A DNA stretch of 64,000 nt from Vogesella mureinivorans (GCF_007644035.1 NZ_VMTV02000291.1:1-64000), one strand, 5' to 3'. Counted from the first letter of the stretch, positions 43,368 through 53,511 are shown. Notes: generated by a model from the letters alone, not told the origin. Program-made: numbers and translations.

Positions 43368-44916
43368 CTTCGGTCGTTTCTACCACTTCACGACGTGGGC
43401 GGCCGCGGCGAACCACGTTACCCAGCGCGATGTCGGCACGGTCTTGCAGGAACTGCACCAGCATCGGCACCGGGCGGCCAGTAGCCCCCTTGTCCTTGCC
43501 ACCCCGCCAGGCAGTACCGGCTATATCCAGGTGCGCCCAGTCGTAGGCTTTGGCAAAACGTGACAAGAAGCAGGCGGCGCTCACGCTGCCACCGGCACGG
43601 CCACCGATATTGGCCATATCGGCAAACGGGCTCTTCAGCAGCTCCTGGTATTCGTCCCACAACGGCATGTGCCAGGCACGGTCGCCCACTTCTTCGCCGG
43701 CAGCCCACAGCTCTTTGGCCAGGCCGTCCTGGTTGCTGTACAGGCCGGTCGCCACATGGCCCAGCGCCACGACGCAGGCGCCGGTCAGCGTGGCCACGTC
43801 CACGACGGTAGCCGGGTTGAAACGCTCGACGTAGGTTAGCGCGTCGCACAGTACCAGGCGGCCTTCGGCATCGGTGTTCAGCACTTCGATGGTCTGGCCG
43901 GACATGGAGGTAACGATGTCACCCGGTTTCAGCGCACGGCCGGACGGCATGTTTTCGCAGGTAGCCACCACGCAGATCAGGTTCAGTGGCAGCTTCATTT
44001 CCACTGCAGCACGGAAGGCGCCGATCACCGCCGCAGCCCCGCCCATGTCGTACTTCATTTCGTCCATGCCTTCGCCCGGCTTCAGCGAAATACCGCCGGA
44101 GTCAAAGGTCAGGCCCTTGCCTACCAGCACGATGGGGCGGTCGTTTTTGTCTTTGGCACCAAAGTGTTTGAGCACCACAAAGCGGGCTTCTTCGTCGCTG
44201 CCTTTGGCTACAGACAAGAAGGAATGCATTTTCAGGGCATCCAGCTCGGCCGGGCCCATGACTTCGGCTTCTGCGCCAAAAGTCAGCGCCATGTCACGCG
44301 CAGCTTCGGCCAGGTAGACGGGGGTGCAGACGTTGCCGGGGGCATTGGCCAGATCCTTGGCCAGCTTCATGCCGGCGGCGATGGCCTGGCCACGCTGTTG
44401 GCCGCGCTCACCGTCGCTCAGGTCGCTGCGGCGCGGTACGGCCAGGGTCATCTTGCGTGGCTCGCGCACTTCGTCCAGGCGCGATTTGAACTTGTCAAAA
44501 CGATACAGGGTGTCCAGCGTGACCACGGTGGCTTGCTCTACCATCCACTCTACATCGTGCTTTTTCACGTGCAGTTCGGACAGGTAGCTCACCACTTCAT
44601 TGGACTGGGTGGCGGCCAGGGCTTTCACCGAAGCGCGGATGGCTTCACGGTATTCTTTGGCGCGGAAGTCACGCTCTTTGCCCAGGCCAACCAGCATGAC
44701 ACGATCACACAGGGTATGCGGGATGGAGTGCAGGATCAGGGTAGTACCCAGCTTGCCATCCATGTCGCCACGTTTGAGCACATCGGTAATGAAGCCGTTC
44801 GAGATGCGGTCAAGCAGGTCGGCAGCAAAAGACAGCTTGCGGGTTTCGTAAACACCGACCACAACGCAGGCTACGCGCTGTTTTTCCGGGCTTCCGCTTT
44901 TAATGTTAAACTCCAT
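43354..44916 (-). CDS. pepA: Leucyl aminopeptidase PepA (M17)
   Basis: The 520-residue metalloprotease has the family signature NTDAEGRLVLCDAL, metal ligands in VGKGLTFDSGGISLKPG, and MKYDMGGAAAVIGA. It removes N-terminal residues from peptides; E. coli PepA also binds DNA at carAB and in Xer recombination. ATG 44916 follows GGAG and is the usual start. It heads the operon and is divergent from lptF. Confidence 0.96.
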   Translation of the reverse strand: MEFNIKSGSPEKQRVACVVVGVYETRKLSFAADLLDRISNGFITDVLKRGDMDGKLGTTLILHSIPHTLCDRVMLVGLGKERDFRAKEYREAIRASVKALAATQSNEVVSYLSELHVKKHDVEWMVEQATVVTLDTLYRFDKFKSRLDEVREPRKMTLAVPRRSDLSDGERGQQRGQAIAAGMKLAKDLANAPGNVCTPVYLAEAARDMALTFGAEAEVMGPAELDALKMHSFLSVAKGSDEEARFVVLKHFGAKDKNDRPIVLVGKGLTFDSGGISLKPGEGMDEMKYDMGGAAAVIGAFRAAVEMKLPLNLICVVATCENMPSGRALKPGDIVTSMSGQTIEVLNTDAEGRLVLCDALTYVERFNPATVVDVATLTGACVVALGHVATGLYSNQDGLAKELWAAGEEVGDRAWHMPLWDEYQELLKSPFADMANIGGRAGGSVSAACFLSRFAKAYDWAHLDIAGTAWRGGKDKGATGRPVPMLVQFLQDRADIALGNVVRRGRPRREVVETTEDDAD

Positions 44917-45052
44917 GCAACGCTCCACCATGTGTGTTTGGTTCATCAAGACATACGTTCCAGCAGGCTTTTGGCCTGGCCGGAACCGGCCGACAAGCCT
45001 TGATTTTCTGGCCGACAACCATTCAGGTTAACCTTTCCAATTATCACTATCC

Positions 45053-45071
45053 TTTTGACGAATTGTCAAAA
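45053..45071. promoter_or_regulatory. Palindrome just upstream of lptF
   Basis: TTTTGAC-GAATT-GTCAAAA is a perfect 7-bp inverted repeat, 13 bp before the lptF ATG and within the pepA-lptF divergent region. It may be an operator for either gene, or a hairpin in the lptF leader. No ribosome site is seen for lptF. Confidence 0.5.
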
Positions 45072-45084
45072 ACGGGCCTGTTTT

Positions 45085-46194
45085 ATGCTTTTTCAGAAAA
45101 GCCTTACCCGAGAGCTGACTTATACCAGTATCGGCGTATTTTCCATCTTGCTCGCCATTCTGCTGAGCACCCAAACCATCAATATGCTGGGCCGCGCCGC
45201 CCAAGGCCGCATTGCCAGCGACGCCATTTTTGCGCTGATCGGCTTCTGGTCGATCGGTTTTTTCCCGGTACTGATGATTCTTACCATCTTCGTCAGCGTC
45301 ATTGTCACGCTTACCCGCATGTGGCGCGAGCATGAAATGGCTATCTGGATGGCCAGTGGCAAGTCGCTTACCGACTGGGTATGGCCGGTATTGCGCTTTG
45401 CGCTGCCGCTATCGCTACTGATTGCCGTCGGTACGACAGTCATCGAACCCTGGGCCGTACAGCGCAGCAAGGAATACGCCGAAACCCTGAAGCAGCGCGA
45501 GGAAATGACGGCCCTGTCGCCCGGCGTGTTCAAGGAATCGCGCAGTAGCGACCGCGTGTATTTCATCGAAAGCTATTCGGTACTCAGCGGCGCCACCCGC
45601 AATGTGTTTGTGCAAAGCATCAAGGCTGGTGAGGTATCGTCCATTTTTGCCAAGGCGGGCCAGCTCAGCACCGACAAGGACGGCAACCGCGTCCTGATGC
45701 TGGAAAACGGCCGCCGCTACACCGGCGAGCCCGGCTCTGGCGCTTTCGAAGTAGCCGAGTTCGAGCACTACACGCTGAAAATCAGCGAAACCGAACGCGT
45801 CGTACGCCCCGAGCTGGACAGTGAAACGCGGCCAACCCTGGCGCTGCTGGCGAGCGACCAGCCTGCCGACCGTGCCGAGCTGGCGTGGCGGCTATCGCTG
45901 CCGCTGTGCGCGCTGGTACTGGCGCTGCTGGCTATTCCGCTAAGCTATTTCAACCCGCGCTCCGGCCACGCCTACAACCTGGTTTTTGCGCTGGGCGCCT
46001 ACCTGCTGTACCAGAACCTGATGTGGCTGCTGCGTGATGCCATCGGCAGCGGCAAGCTGCCCAGTGCGCTGGCCATCCTGCCGGCCCATGCTGCCATGCT
46101 GGCACTGGCCGCCGCCCTGCTCTACTACCACAACCGCCCAGCCGAGCCTTGGCTTACCCGTATGAAAAGACTGCTGCGGAGGAAATCCGCATGA
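45085..46194 (+). CDS. lptF: LPS export permease LptF
   Basis: The 369-residue inner-membrane protein has the YjgP/YjgQ fold: FQKSLTRELTYTSIGVFSILLAI start, two N-terminal and several C-terminal membrane helices, and a periplasmic jellyroll between (about residues 125-280). It works with LptG and LptB to pull LPS from the membrane. I use ATG 45085; an upstream TTG (45055) is less likely. The stop overlaps lptG (ATGA). Confidence 0.94.
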   Translation: MLFQKSLTRELTYTSIGVFSILLAILLSTQTINMLGRAAQGRIASDAIFALIGFWSIGFFPVLMILTIFVSVIVTLTRMWREHEMAIWMASGKSLTDWVWPVLRFALPLSLLIAVGTTVIEPWAVQRSKEYAETLKQREEMTALSPGVFKESRSSDRVYFIESYSVLSGATRNVFVQSIKAGEVSSIFAKAGQLSTDKDGNRVLMLENGRRYTGEPGSGAFEVAEFEHYTLKISETERVVRPELDSETRPTLALLASDQPADRAELAWRLSLPLCALVLALLAIPLSYFNPRSGHAYNLVFALGAYLLYQNLMWLLRDAIGSGKLPSALAILPAHAAMLALAAALLYYHNRPAEPWLTRMKRLLRRKSA

Positions 46195-47267
46195 GCATGC
46201 TGCGCAATTACCTGCTAACGCGCTTTACCACCGCGACATTATTCACCCTGGCTTGCCTGCTGGGCCTGTACGGTTTCTTTGACGCCATTCGCGAGCTACC
46301 CAACGTAGGCAAGGGCAGCTTTGATTCCGGCACCTTGCTGATGTACACCTTGCTGCAAGCACCTGGCCATGCCTATGAGCTGATGCCACTGGCCGTGCTC
46401 ATCGGCGCCATGGTGGCCATGTCGCAGCTGTCCAGCACCTCCGAATACACCGCCATCCGTACCGCCGGGGTATCGCTGGGGCAAATCGCCCGTATCAAGC
46501 TGCTGTTTGGTGTGGCCATGGCGATCGCCGCCTTGCTGCTGGGCGAGTTCGCCTCGCCACTGGCCGAAAAAAATGCAGAGCGCATCAAACTGCAGGCCAC
46601 GCATTCGCTGGTGGCGCAGGAGTTCCGCTCCGGCCTATGGGTGAAGGACGACAACAACTTCATCAATGTGGGCGAAATGCTGCCGGACAACACCCTGCTG
46701 GGCGTACGCATCTACACCTACGACCAGGACTACCGCCTGGTGATGACACGCCATGCCGAGCGCGCCCAGCACCAGCCCGCCAGTAAAACCTGGCTGCTAA
46801 GCCAGGTGCGCCAGTCCGAGATTTTGCCGGACCAGATAAAGGTTGGCCGCATGGCGCAGCAAACCTGGCGCTCGGTGCTTCAGCCGGACATCCTGTCGGT
46901 GCTGCTGGTGGTGCCGGAACAAATGTCGGCCATGGACCTGATGACTTATATTGAACACCTGCGCACCAATAATCAAAAGACGCAGCGCTATGAAATTGCA
47001 CTGTGGGGCAAGCTGTTCTACCCCTTAGCCTGTATTTCTATGGTGATGGTGGCGCTTGCCTTTACGCCGGTATCGGGCCGCCACAACGACCTGGGCATCA
47101 AGCTGTTTTCCGGCATCTGCCTGGGTATTGCCTTCCATTTTAGCAACCGTCTGTTTGGCCACCTGGGCCTGCTGTACAACTGGAACCCGATTGCCTCTGC
47201 CACCCTGCCCACCCTGCTCTTCCTGGTGGCAGGCCTGGTAGCCCTGGCGCGACAGGAAAGACGATGA
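46191..47267 (+). CDS. lptG: LPS export permease LptG
   Basis: The 358-residue partner of LptF begins SMLRNYLLTRFTTATLFTL, with membrane helices at both ends and a periplasmic domain in the middle. VSLGQIARIKLLFGVAMA and the C-terminal GKLFYPLACISMVMVALAF are typical. GGAGG lies upstream of ATG 46191. A repeat copy at 46,840 encodes KVGRM. The stop overlaps glnD. Confidence 0.94.
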   Translation: MSMLRNYLLTRFTTATLFTLACLLGLYGFFDAIRELPNVGKGSFDSGTLLMYTLLQAPGHAYELMPLAVLIGAMVAMSQLSSTSEYTAIRTAGVSLGQIARIKLLFGVAMAIAALLLGEFASPLAEKNAERIKLQATHSLVAQEFRSGLWVKDDNNFINVGEMLPDNTLLGVRIYTYDQDYRLVMTRHAERAQHQPASKTWLLSQVRQSEILPDQIKVGRMAQQTWRSVLQPDILSVLLVVPEQMSAMDLMTYIEHLRTNNQKTQRYEIALWGKLFYPLACISMVMVALAFTPVSGRHNDLGIKLFSGICLGIAFHFSNRLFGHLGLLYNWNPIASATLPTLLFLVAGLVALARQERR

Positions 47268-49837
47268 CCACACCAGACCAGACACAGCAGTACCGCCGCT
47301 GGCGCCAAGCCCTGCAACAAGGCCGTGAAGCGCTGGCCGCCGAATACCGCGAAAACCGCAATGCGCGGCAGTATCTGGTCAAGCATGGTTTGCTGGTAGA
47401 CGGCATCATCCGCTCGGCATGGGAAGTACTGGGCATGGGCCAGCGCGCCGCCCTGCTGGCCGTAGGCGGCTATGGTCGCGGCCAACTGTTCCCCCACTCC
47501 GATATCGATCTGCTGCTGTTGTTGCCTGCCACCACCTCGCACAACTTGTCCGGCTTCGTGGAAACCTTTGTCAGCGCCATGTGGGATATCGGGCTGGAGG
47601 TAGGTCACAGCGTACGCACCATCAGCGAGTGCCTGAGCGAATCGCAGCGCGACATCACCGTAGAAACCACACTGCTGGAAAACCGCCTGCTAGCGGGCAA
47701 TATCACGCTATACCACCAGCTGAACCAGACCGTAGAAAAACACCGCGACCCGCTGCGTTTTCTGGAAGGCAAGCTGCTGGAACAACAGCAACGCCATAAC
47801 AAGCACTTTGGTGTTACCAGCAACCTGGAGCCCAACGTCAAGGAAAGCCCGGGCGGCCTGCGTGACCTGCACACCATTTTGTGGATCAGCAAAGCCATTG
47901 GCCTGGGGCAGGACTGGGACAGCCTGGCGCGCAACGAAATCCTGACCGCCTCCGAAGCGCGGCTGATTCACTACAGCGAACGCCAGCTGGAGCAGATCCG
48001 CATCGACCTGCACCTGGCCGCCCGCCGCCGCGAAGACCGCCTGATCTTCGATCTGCAGCAGCAAGTAGCCAGCATGAGCGGCCTGGAAGACGACAAGGCC
48101 AAGCGCGCCAGCGAGCAGCTGATGCAACGCTTTTACAAATCGGCCAAGAATGTCAGCCAGCTCAACGGCATCCTGCTGCCCAACCTGCGCGCCCGCCTGC
48201 TGTGCGATGTCCCGCGCATTACCCAGCAGCTGGACGAACACTTTTACAGCGTTAACGGCCTGCTGGGCATTTACGACAGCCAGCTCTTCGAGCGCCAGCC
48301 ATCCACCATCCTGCGCGCCTTTCTGCACATGCAGCAGCACGAGCTGGGCGGCATGGCACCGCGCACCCTGCGCAGCCTGTGGCACGCCCGCCGGCAGATC
48401 AACGACCGTTTCCGCCGCGACCCGGAAAACCGTGCGCTATTCATCCAGATCTTCCGCGCCGGCGGCGGGCTCACCCGCACCCTGCGCCGCATGAACCTGT
48501 ATGGCGTACTGGGCAAATACCTGCCCGCCTTTGGCCGCATCATGGGCCAGATGCAGCACGATTTGTTTCACGTTTACACCGTGGACGAGCACATCCTGAT
48601 GGTGGTGCGCAATCTGCGCCGCTTTGCCATACCGGCTTTCAACCACGAATACCCGCTGCTGTCGCGCCTGATCCACGAATTCGACCGCCCCGAGCTGCTG
48701 TACGTAGCCGGCCTGCTGCACGACATCGCCAAGGGGCGCGGTGGCGACCATTCCGAGCTGGGCATGGTCGATGCGGCACAGTTCTGCGAAAACCACGGCA
48801 TTAGCGGGGAAGACTGCGACCTGGTGGTCTGGCTGGTACAACAGCACCTCACCATGTCCAGCGTGGCGCAGAAGCAGGACATCTACGACCCGGAGACCAT
48901 CCAGCACTTTGCCGAGCTGGTTGCCAGCCCCAGAAGGTTGGCCGCACTGTATATCCTGACCGTGGCAGACATCCGCGGCACCAGCCCCAAGGTGTGGAAT
49001 GCCTGGAAAGCCAAGCTGCTGGAAGACCTGTTCTACGCCACCCGGCGCGCCCTGCAGCGCGGCGGCCACGTGGATGCCGACTCCGAGCTGGAAGAGCGCA
49101 AGCAGGCCGCCCTGCGCCTGATGCGCCTGAACATCATGCCCGAAGGTGCCGAGGCCAACTTCTGGCAAAAGCTGGAAACCGTGTATTTCCTGCGGCACGA
49201 AGCCAAAGAAATTGCCTGGCATACCCGTATACTGGGCCGGCTGGTTGATACCAAAGAGCCCGTGGTGCGGGCACGGCTATCCGAAGACAAAGAAGGCCTG
49301 CAGCTACTGGTTTACACGCCGGATCAGCCCGACCTGTTTGCCCGGCTATGCGCCTTTCTGGGCCGCCACAACTACAGCATTGCCGACGCCAAGATCTACA
49401 CCACACGCCATGGCTACGCGCTGGATACCTTCCATGTGTTCTTGCCAGAGCACCACGAAGGCAACTACCGCGATCTGATCAACTTTGTGGAATTCGAGCT
49501 GGCCGCCACCCTGCTGCGGCAGGACCCCATCAGCCTGCCGACCAAAGGGCGGCTGAACCGGCACCAGAAAAACTTCCCCATCAAACCACAGGTACTCATC
49601 CGCCCGGACGACAAAGGCAGGCACTTTGTCCTGTCCATTGTGGCCGGCGACAACCAGGGCCTGCTGGCGCGCATTGCCAAGGTGCTGTCCGGCTACCAGG
49701 TGAGTGTGGACTCCGCCAAGATCATGACGCTGGGCGGTCGGGTAGAAGATTCGTTCCTGCTTTCCTCACCGCGCCTGTCCGACGACAAGGCCCTGCTGGC
49801 GCTGGAAGCAGACCTGATCGAAACGCTACGCGTCTAA
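47264..49837 (+). CDS. glnD: Protein-PII uridylyltransferase/uridylyl-removing enzyme
   Basis: The 857-residue nitrogen sensor has four domains: nucleotidyltransferase (AVGGYGRGQLFPHSDIDLLLL, residues 67-87), a helical region, HD domain (GLLHDIAKGRGGDHSELG near residue 485), and two C-terminal ACT domains (TPDQPDLFARLCAFLGR; VAGDNQGLLARIAKVLSG) that bind glutamine. It adds or removes UMP on PII proteins. Coupled to lptG by ATGA. The repeat at 48,935 forces AGG TTG codons in RRLAAL. Confidence 0.96.
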   Translation: MTTPDQTQQYRRWRQALQQGREALAAEYRENRNARQYLVKHGLLVDGIIRSAWEVLGMGQRAALLAVGGYGRGQLFPHSDIDLLLLLPATTSHNLSGFVETFVSAMWDIGLEVGHSVRTISECLSESQRDITVETTLLENRLLAGNITLYHQLNQTVEKHRDPLRFLEGKLLEQQQRHNKHFGVTSNLEPNVKESPGGLRDLHTILWISKAIGLGQDWDSLARNEILTASEARLIHYSERQLEQIRIDLHLAARRREDRLIFDLQQQVASMSGLEDDKAKRASEQLMQRFYKSAKNVSQLNGILLPNLRARLLCDVPRITQQLDEHFYSVNGLLGIYDSQLFERQPSTILRAFLHMQQHELGGMAPRTLRSLWHARRQINDRFRRDPENRALFIQIFRAGGGLTRTLRRMNLYGVLGKYLPAFGRIMGQMQHDLFHVYTVDEHILMVVRNLRRFAIPAFNHEYPLLSRLIHEFDRPELLYVAGLLHDIAKGRGGDHSELGMVDAAQFCENHGISGEDCDLVVWLVQQHLTMSSVAQKQDIYDPETIQHFAELVASPRRLAALYILTVADIRGTSPKVWNAWKAKLLEDLFYATRRALQRGGHVDADSELEERKQAALRLMRLNIMPEGAEANFWQKLETVYFLRHEAKEIAWHTRILGRLVDTKEPVVRARLSEDKEGLQLLVYTPDQPDLFARLCAFLGRHNYSIADAKIYTTRHGYALDTFHVFLPEHHEGNYRDLINFVEFELAATLLRQDPISLPTKGRLNRHQKNFPIKPQVLIRPDDKGRHFVLSIVAGDNQGLLARIAKVLSGYQVSVDSAKIMTLGGRVEDSFLLSSPRLSDDKALLALEADLIETLRV

Positions 49838-49889
49838 AGCGCCCGCCCCGCCCTCTGGCTCACCGCCCCCGGAAGCGCTGATAACACGT

Positions 49890-49928
49890 AAAAACCCCCT
49901 GCCGGCACGGTGCCCGCAGGGGGGTTTT
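49890..49928. terminator. Terminator after glnD
   Basis: AAAACCCCCTGC pairs with GCAGGGGGGTTTT around a 13-nt GC-rich loop. It separates glnD from the convergent chemoreceptor gene and can work in both directions. Confidence 0.88.
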
Positions 49929-49968
49929 CCTATCCGGCACCGTGTGGTGCCAGCTTGTCAGGGCCGGC

Positions 49969-51570
49969 TTATGGCTCGCGCCGAAAGTCCCGCGTGAGTT
50001 TTTCCATATCACTGGCCGCCAGCTCCAGCCGCTGCGAGCTGGCGCACACCACCTGGGCGGTATGCACATTTTGCTCGCCCAATGCGGCCAACTGCTCCAC
50101 CGAGGCGGCCACCTGATGCACCGACTCGGACTGACTAGCCATTTGCGACGACAGACTTACCGAGAAATCACGCGCTTCATCCGCCACCTTGAGCAGGCTG
50201 TGCAGATGGCCGGCAGACTGGCGAATCTCGTCGCTCACGCGGCCAACTTCGGCAGCAGACAAATCCATCTTGCCGGCCACGCCATCGGTAATGGTGACAA
50301 TATGCTGCACCAGACGGGTGATGCTTTCGGTAGTCTGCGCCGTACGCTCGGCCAGCTTGCGCACCTCGTCGGCCACCACGGCAAAACCACGGCCGGATTC
50401 CCCGGCGCGGGCTGATTCGATCGCTGCATTCAGCGCCAGCAAATTGGTCTGGTCTGCAATCTCGTGAATCAGATCGGTCATGCCCTTGATCTTGGCAATA
50501 GCAGATTCCAGCTCGCCCAGCTCGGCCTTGGACTGGTTTACCACGGCCACCGCCTGCCCTGCTGCCGCCTCGGCCAGCTTCATCACCGCCTGGCCATCGG
50601 TGGCGGCGCGGCGCGTGGCCTCGGCACCGCGCACGCTCTCTTCGGTCATGGTGACAATGCGGCCTACCGACTGGCTGATCACCATCATCGAATCGCTGAT
50701 GTGGTTCAGCCCGCCACCCTGCTCGAGGGCGCGGTCTACCAGGGCAGACATCTCGCTACCCAGCTGCGCCGCCTGCTTATGCGTGAGGCTGCTGGTCGCC
50801 AGGGTATCGGCCACCATGGCGCGCAGGCTGAGCCGCAGGGTTTCCAGGCTATCGGTCATGCGGCCAATCTGCCCACCCAGGTTGGCGTGCAGGGGCTGCT
50901 CCAGCTGGCCCTCGCCTAGCGCCCGCAGGCCACGGTGAATCACCGCCATGGCCTGGGCTTCGCTGCGGCGCCACCAAAGCGAGGTGGCACTCAGGCCCAC
51001 AACGCCCACCAGCGCCAGGCCCAAGCGTGCCAGCTCCCCCAGCCCCGGCATGGCACCGCCGGCAAACAACAGGCCAACAAACAGGCCGGTTAGCCCGAAA
51101 CCGATCTTGCCGCTGTCTTTACGGCCGGCATACGCTTTCAGCGTAGAACCCAGCGCAGCTTGCTTGTTACGCACCTGCTGGTATAGCGCCTCGGCTGCCG
51201 CTACATCTTGCCGGTTAGGCGTACTGCGCACAGAGACATAGCCCTGAACCTGCCCCTGCACGGTGATGGGCGTAACGTAGGCTTCCACCCAGTAAAAATC
51301 ACCATTCTTGGCACGGTTTTTCACGATACCGCGCCACGGCTTGCCAGTTTTTACCGTATCCCACAGGTCGGCAAAGGCCTCTGCCGGCATGTCCGGGTGC
51401 CGAACCACGTTATGGTTTTTACCCAGCAGTTCGCCCTCCTCGAAGCCGCTGATCTCGATGAAGGCCCGGTTGGCATAGGTAATGGCGCCCTTCAGATCTG
51501 TCTTGGTAACAATGGGGCGCTGCGGGTCGAGGAACAACTCGTTGGCCGTTACTGGGGTATTGATCTTCAT
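49969..51570 (-). CDS. PAS-containing methyl-accepting chemotaxis protein (Aer-like)
   Basis: The 533-residue receptor has an N-terminal PAS domain ([52 protein letters not shown]) like Aer, a short hydrophobic stretch ([18 protein letters not shown] and following), HAMP-like linker, and the signalling hairpin [20 protein letters not shown] with [18 protein letters not shown]. It probably senses redox or energy state through PAS and signals to CheA. No che genes are nearby. Confidence 0.92.
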   Translation of the reverse strand: MKINTPVTANELFLDPQRPIVTKTDLKGAITYANRAFIEISGFEEGELLGKNHNVVRHPDMPAEAFADLWDTVKTGKPWRGIVKNRAKNGDFYWVEAYVTPITVQGQVQGYVSVRSTPNRQDVAAAEALYQQVRNKQAALGSTLKAYAGRKDSGKIGFGLTGLFVGLLFAGGAMPGLGELARLGLALVGVVGLSATSLWWRRSEAQAMAVIHRGLRALGEGQLEQPLHANLGGQIGRMTDSLETLRLSLRAMVADTLATSSLTHKQAAQLGSEMSALVDRALEQGGGLNHISDSMMVISQSVGRIVTMTEESVRGAEATRRAATDGQAVMKLAEAAAGQAVAVVNQSKAELGELESAIAKIKGMTDLIHEIADQTNLLALNAAIESARAGESGRGFAVVADEVRKLAERTAQTTESITRLVQHIVTITDGVAGKMDLSAAEVGRVSDEIRQSAGHLHSLLKVADEARDFSVSLSSQMASQSESVHQVAASVEQLAALGEQNVHTAQVVCASSQRLELAASDMEKLTRDFRREP

Positions 51571-51714
51571 GGCTTATTCTTCTGTGTGTGGTCGCGGAAT
51601 TCTAGCATTTATAAGCGAATACTAATCAAATATACATTCATTGCAATGCAAAACACTTCTCACAACAGACGGAACGCAGTACATTAGCCAAACGATAATC
51701 AATATCAAAAAGAC

Positions 51715-52455
51715 ATGTTGCACCACGCCGACCAAGCCCATATCGATACCGATACGCTGCTGGACATCATCGAGCACCAGCGCATCGGTGCCGAGTTCCA
51801 GCCCATCAAGCACACCGATACCCTAGCCACTATAGGCCACGAGGCACTGGCACGCTTTTACAGGCGCAGCGGGCAGCCCATACCGCCACAAACCGTGTTT
51901 GCCACGCTGCACGACTCGCCGGTTACCCTGGTGCAAGCCGAACTGATGAGCAAGCGCTGGCAGATAGACAGCGCCCCGCAAGACGGCTTGCTGTTTCTGA
52001 ATCTGGACCCGGATGCTTTTACCACCAGCAGCTCGACGCCCGATCAGCACCCCATGCTGCAGCTACTGGGTCAGCCCGACAGGATCGTGGTCGAGATTAT
52101 AGAAAATGCCAGCATCCAGGACGCGGACCGCAGCCTGTGGCTGGCGGAGTGCCTGGCCGAACGCGGTATCCAGACGGCGCTGGACGATATAGGCGGTATC
52201 GGCACCATGTTGTCGCTACCGATTCTGTGCAATGTGGATATATTCAAATTCGATCGCCACTGGCTGCAGGCCATACACCAGCCGGCACAGCGCCGCATGC
52301 TGAAAATGCTCTTGAATTACGCCAGGGAAGAAAACAAAAAGACAGTACTGGAAGGGATTGAAACAGAAAATGATCTGGCCATTGCCAGGGAATTAAACGT
52401 GGATTATGTACAGGGTTATTTATTCAGGCCGGAGTTCATCAACAAACCGGCCTGA
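51715..52455 (+). CDS. Stand-alone EAL-domain protein, slightly divergent
   Basis: The 246-residue protein is a single EAL domain. Motifs are EALARFYRR, FLNLDPDAF, EIIENASI, LDDIGGIGTML, IFKFDRHWL, VLEGIETEND and VQGYLF. DDIGG replaces the usual DDFG and loop 6 residues differ, so catalysis is possible but not certain; it might act as a c-di-GMP receptor. Divergent from the chemoreceptor (144-bp gap with no obvious site). Confidence 0.85.
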   Translation: MLHHADQAHIDTDTLLDIIEHQRIGAEFQPIKHTDTLATIGHEALARFYRRSGQPIPPQTVFATLHDSPVTLVQAELMSKRWQIDSAPQDGLLFLNLDPDAFTTSSSTPDQHPMLQLLGQPDRIVVEIIENASIQDADRSLWLAECLAERGIQTALDDIGGIGTMLSLPILCNVDIFKFDRHWLQAIHQPAQRRMLKMLLNYAREENKKTVLEGIETENDLAIARELNVDYVQGYLFRPEFINKPA

Positions 52456-52459
52456 GCAA

Positions 52460-52491
52460 AATGCGGCCAACCTTTGCAAGTTGGCCGCATT
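52460..52491. repeat. Inverted pair of the genome repeat between convergent genes
   Basis: AATGCGGCCAAC and GTTGGCCGCATT are perfect 12-bp inverses with an 8-nt loop (CTTTGCAA). The pair fills the 39-bp gap between the EAL gene stop and the GMP reductase stop. It probably serves as terminator for both, as paired uptake sequences do in Neisseria. Confidence 0.85.
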
Positions 52492-52494
52492 AGC

Positions 52495-53445
52495 TTATCG
52501 CGCTACCACAATCATTTCTACCTGACGCAGGGCATAAATATCCTTGCCACCCGCGTAGCTGATAGAGGACTGCAAATCTTCTTTCAGCTCTACCAGCACA
52601 CGCCCCATACGGCCCTTATATTCAACCAGAATCTTTTTACCCTCTACGTTCTTGTATTCACCCTTGTTGAACTGGGAGGCGCTACCAAAGTATTCCTTGT
52701 AATGCTTGCCGTCGATTTCCACAATTTCACCAGCCGATTCGTCATAGCCGGCAAATAGCGAGCCCGCCATCACCATGGTGGCGCCGCAAGCCAGCGCCTT
52801 GGCCACATCGCCATGCTCGACAATACCGCCGTCGGCAATCACCGGCACCGTCACCGCCGCTGCACAATCCTGCACGGTAGAAATCATCGGGCGATGAAAG
52901 CCAGTCTTGTTTTTGGTAATGCAGACGCGACCGCCAGCAATACCCGCCTTGATCGCATCGCAACCCCAAGCCTGCAAATCACGCGCCGCCTCGGCTGTGG
53001 CGATATTGCCACCAATCAGGAAGCTGCCAGGGAACATCTGCTTCACCAGCTTGATCATGCGCTCTGCTTTGACACACCATGCGTTGGCAATATCCAGCGT
53101 GATGTATTCCGGTGTCAGGCCGGCATCTTTTAGCGCTTGCAGCTGCGCCAGCGTGTCATCATTTACCCCGACACTAATCGAGGCAAACAAACCCTTTTGC
53201 TGCATGTCGGCCACAAAGCCGACCGTATCCACATTAAAGCGGTGCATGGTGTAAAACCAGCCCTGGCGGGCAAAGTATTCACACGTTTCTGCATCGACAA
53301 CACTTTTCATATTCGACGCATACAGCGGCATATCAAAACGCCGCGGGCCAAACTGCACCGAGGTATCGCATTCTTTACGGCTATCCACGATTGTTTTCCG
53401 GGGTACCAGATAAACATCGCCATAGTTCAATTCGGTCTTGTGCAT
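52495..53445 (-). CDS. guaC: GMP reductase
   Basis: The 316-residue TIM-barrel protein belongs to the IMPDH/GMPR family and is of GMP-reductase length (no CBS domains). LNYGDVYLVPRKTIVDSR, YASNMKSVVDAETCEYF, TLDIANAW and AGIAGGRVCITKNKTGFHRP (with the catalytic Cys) are typical. It deaminates GMP to IMP with NADPH. ATG 53445 follows GGAG; an upstream ATG (53457) is in frame. Confidence 0.9.
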   Translation of the reverse strand: MHKTELNYGDVYLVPRKTIVDSRKECDTSVQFGPRRFDMPLYASNMKSVVDAETCEYFARQGWFYTMHRFNVDTVGFVADMQQKGLFASISVGVNDDTLAQLQALKDAGLTPEYITLDIANAWCVKAERMIKLVKQMFPGSFLIGGNIATAEAARDLQAWGCDAIKAGIAGGRVCITKNKTGFHRPMISTVQDCAAAVTVPVIADGGIVEHGDVAKALACGATMVMAGSLFAGYDESAGEIVEIDGKHYKEYFGSASQFNKGEYKNVEGKKILVEYKGRMGRVLVELKEDLQSSISYAGGKDIYALRQVEMIVVAR

Positions 53446-53511
53446 GATGCGCTCCATCTATTTGGGGTGACATGCCGCCGTTCCGGATAGCGACATAAAA
53501 CTGGGGGCCCC

